In this document: positions 62,501-64,000 of the stretch, piece after piece
Position numbering within the stretch: position 1 is the first letter of the stretch
How the letters are laid out: the number at the start of each line of letters is the position of its first letter
NCBI RefSeq assembly: GCF_000165425.1
Contig: NW_001798973.1
Coordinates: 188,555 to 252,554, forward strand
Direction of reading: 5' to 3'
Length of the DNA: 64,000 nt
DNA from: Paramecium tetraurelia
Taxonomy: Eukaryota > Ciliophora > Oligohymenophorea > Peniculida > Parameciidae
The notes under the pieces: model-generated
The model's input: only the letters and a program-made list of their open reading frames with translations
What the model was told of the DNA's origin: nothing
Databases searched by the model: none
Program-made: the position numbers and the translations under genes

Positions 62501-64000
62501 AAATGACGGATATCGCAACAGTCTTCTATTACCTGAATTTGAATTTGTTGTGAAATGCAATTTGAATAGCAATTTCTAATAGCAAATTGAATACAGTTAC
62601 GTCTTATTCAAGGCCCAAAGTATAGTGAAATCGGGTTCTAAATTGTCTTAGACAGCTTAAGAATATTGGGCAACTTTTGAGTCAGTGAATCTAGTCTCCT
62701 TTTCTAAGGAAACCAGTACAATTGCAAATGCTGGTAGTATATCAACTTCTGGATTCACATAAGTCGATCCAAGAGCTTACTTCTAAGGAAATATTTAGAG
62801 CTTCCTGCTTTCAAATGGAACAAATTCAACTACTTTTTATTACTTCAACATCACCTCTCCAGTCGAGAGATAACCTCAAACCACAAATTACCAATATCCA
62901 GTAACAGCAGTATCTGCTTATATGCAAATATCGGATTCGACTGTCCAACTCAACTCAAGTAATTAATAATCTTAATATTGGTTCACATTTGTTTAAACAG
63001 ACAGATTAGTATATGTGACTCCATATTTTTATTACAGTCCTCCTGAGGATTTCGCTGATAATTCAACTGTAAAGATTGATTATCCTTTGATTTACAAGCT
63101 ACCTGTTTTGGATATAGCTCCCAATTCTTAGAAATGTCCATTGATATTTGTGGATCCAGGCTCAAATGGAATAGTCAGTGTATGTGGAACAAAGGTTGCT
63201 AATAAATTTGCAGCTTCCTTCACATTATTTAACCCATTAAACTAGGAAGTTATGGAAACAAAATTAATAATGTTGGATTAGGCATTCCCTATTTTAGGTT
63301 AGACTACTTTAACAAATAATGGATCATATCAGCTTTAAACAGCAACTTATCTAGATATAGGAGTAGTAGTGTTGTAATTCTAATACACTTATAACTTTGG
63401 TTCATCACCTCCAACAATTATCATATTACCATTTTTATATACCTCTAATTTGCATTAAAAAATAGCAAGTTATCCATCCAATCCAACTCTCTATTTTTAC
63501 TAATTTATCTAGCCAATTTAATAAGTCTATCAAGTTCCAAGCAGCAATTTGGGTAGTTCAATTTCTGTGACAGCATTTGCTTTAACCACAATCTACCTTG
63601 GTAATTAAAATGAAGCAAACCAGTAAACTTTTATTAGTTTCGGATTTTTATGTGTGTCAGATATCAAGGAAGAATGCTTAATACCATATACCTAAGGATA
63701 GACATAAACTCCAACTAGCGGAGTGGTCATCCAAGTAACTCCAAGACTTTTGAATACAATATTTTCATCAACTCTCTTAGTCAGTTTCAGTTCACCAAAC
63801 AACATATATTTAGCAACTCAAAATCCATTCTAGATATCTTTATTGAACATAGTTTCAGGTATTAATTTTTATTAATTGTTAGATTACACCCAAAACTCAG
63901 TTCAATAAGTTATTTAAGCAGGAGCTCCATTAATTCAGAATGGTGTGATCTCTGAAGTGCCCTTAATTGCAGTCAGTCAAGGAACAGCCTACATCTTCAA
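59579..64000 (+). CDS. Giant secreted/surface protein, 5' part (runs off the window)
   Basis: At least 1,440 residues with no stop before the window end. It begins with a signal peptide (MQFTLKLAFILAYLQETLSQ). Introns of 22, 23 and 31 nt are placed in the first 1.1 kb; the following 3.3 kb is one open frame. The sequence is very rich in Asn, Ser, Thr, Tyr, Gln and short hydrophobic strands with few cysteines, which predicts a long beta-rich extracellular protein with many N-glycosylation sites (NxS/T). Loose internal similarity ('YYF/TI', 'SPLxxxYY') hints at degenerate repeats of about 100-130 residues. No membrane helix is seen yet. It is unlike the cysteine-rich giant at 7.5-16.8 kb. Family unknown. 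Confidence 0.8.

Noticed and set aside
1-64000. Massive gene decay, because nearly all frames are broken by TAA and TAG
   Set aside because: These codons sit at Gln-like positions and TGA is avoided inside genes; the pattern is the ciliate nuclear code, not pseudogenes.
1-64000. Germline DNA with internal eliminated sequences
   Set aside because: Frames close after removing GT...AG introns of 20-35 nt; no TA-bounded inserts interrupting coding sequence were needed.

Overview
The window looks like a ciliate somatic (macronuclear) chromosome of Paramecium type. Long protein-like reading frames appear only when TAA and TAG are read as glutamine and TGA is the sole stop. The frames are broken by very small introns, mostly 20-31 nt, starting GTA and ending TAG or AAG. 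Genes lie on both strands with gaps that are often under 200 bp. No tRNA, rRNA, CRISPR, transposase or retroelement was seen. Gene ends below come from manual frame reading under this code; where introns were placed, the spliced lengths were checked to be whole numbers of codons for most genes.

Layout. 0-17 kb: an ankyrin-repeat protein (-), an orphan helical protein, a cyclic-nucleotide-gated-type channel with an unusual pore, and a 9.3 kb gene for a roughly 3,000-residue cysteine-rich membrane protein. 17-25 kb: an LCAT-like acyltransferase/phospholipase whose frame slips twice, a Rab-like GTPase, a Ser/Thr kinase, and two tandem glutathione S-transferases. 25-34 kb: a large helical-repeat protein (-), a FAM135-type serine esterase, a small orphan, an unresolved coding-like stretch, and a B-box plus extended-PHD protein. 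33.7-40.4 kb: two tandem PAP2 phosphatases (-), sulfide:quinone oxidoreductase, an amino-acid transporter, and a mitochondrial carrier (-). 40.5-47.3 kb: a Cache-domain receptor, an orphan (-), a hybrid histidine kinase with receiver domain, and two orphans (-). 47.6-53.2 kb: an LRR plus ankyrin protein, a small basic orphan and an ATG1/ULK-like kinase, all (-). 53.2-57.7 kb: a decayed kinase fragment, a predicted pseudokinase and its intact paralogue. 57.7-64 kb: a low-confidence remnant, a small probably mitochondrial protein, and the first 4.4 kb of another giant secreted or surface protein that runs off the end.

The gene set is dominated by signalling (four kinase genes plus a relic, a hybrid histidine kinase, a Cache receptor, a CNG-type channel, a small GTPase), lipid handling (LCAT-like, FAM135, PAP2) and giant surface proteins. 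Tandem duplication is the main local process: GST pair, PAP2 pair and the PH-like/kinase cluster, the last showing one intact copy, one with catalytic-residue changes and one fragment. The most interesting points are this kinase series, the non-canonical pore filter, the two 19-nt/one-base ambiguities in the LCAT gene, and a divergent gene pair with only 16 bp between start codons.
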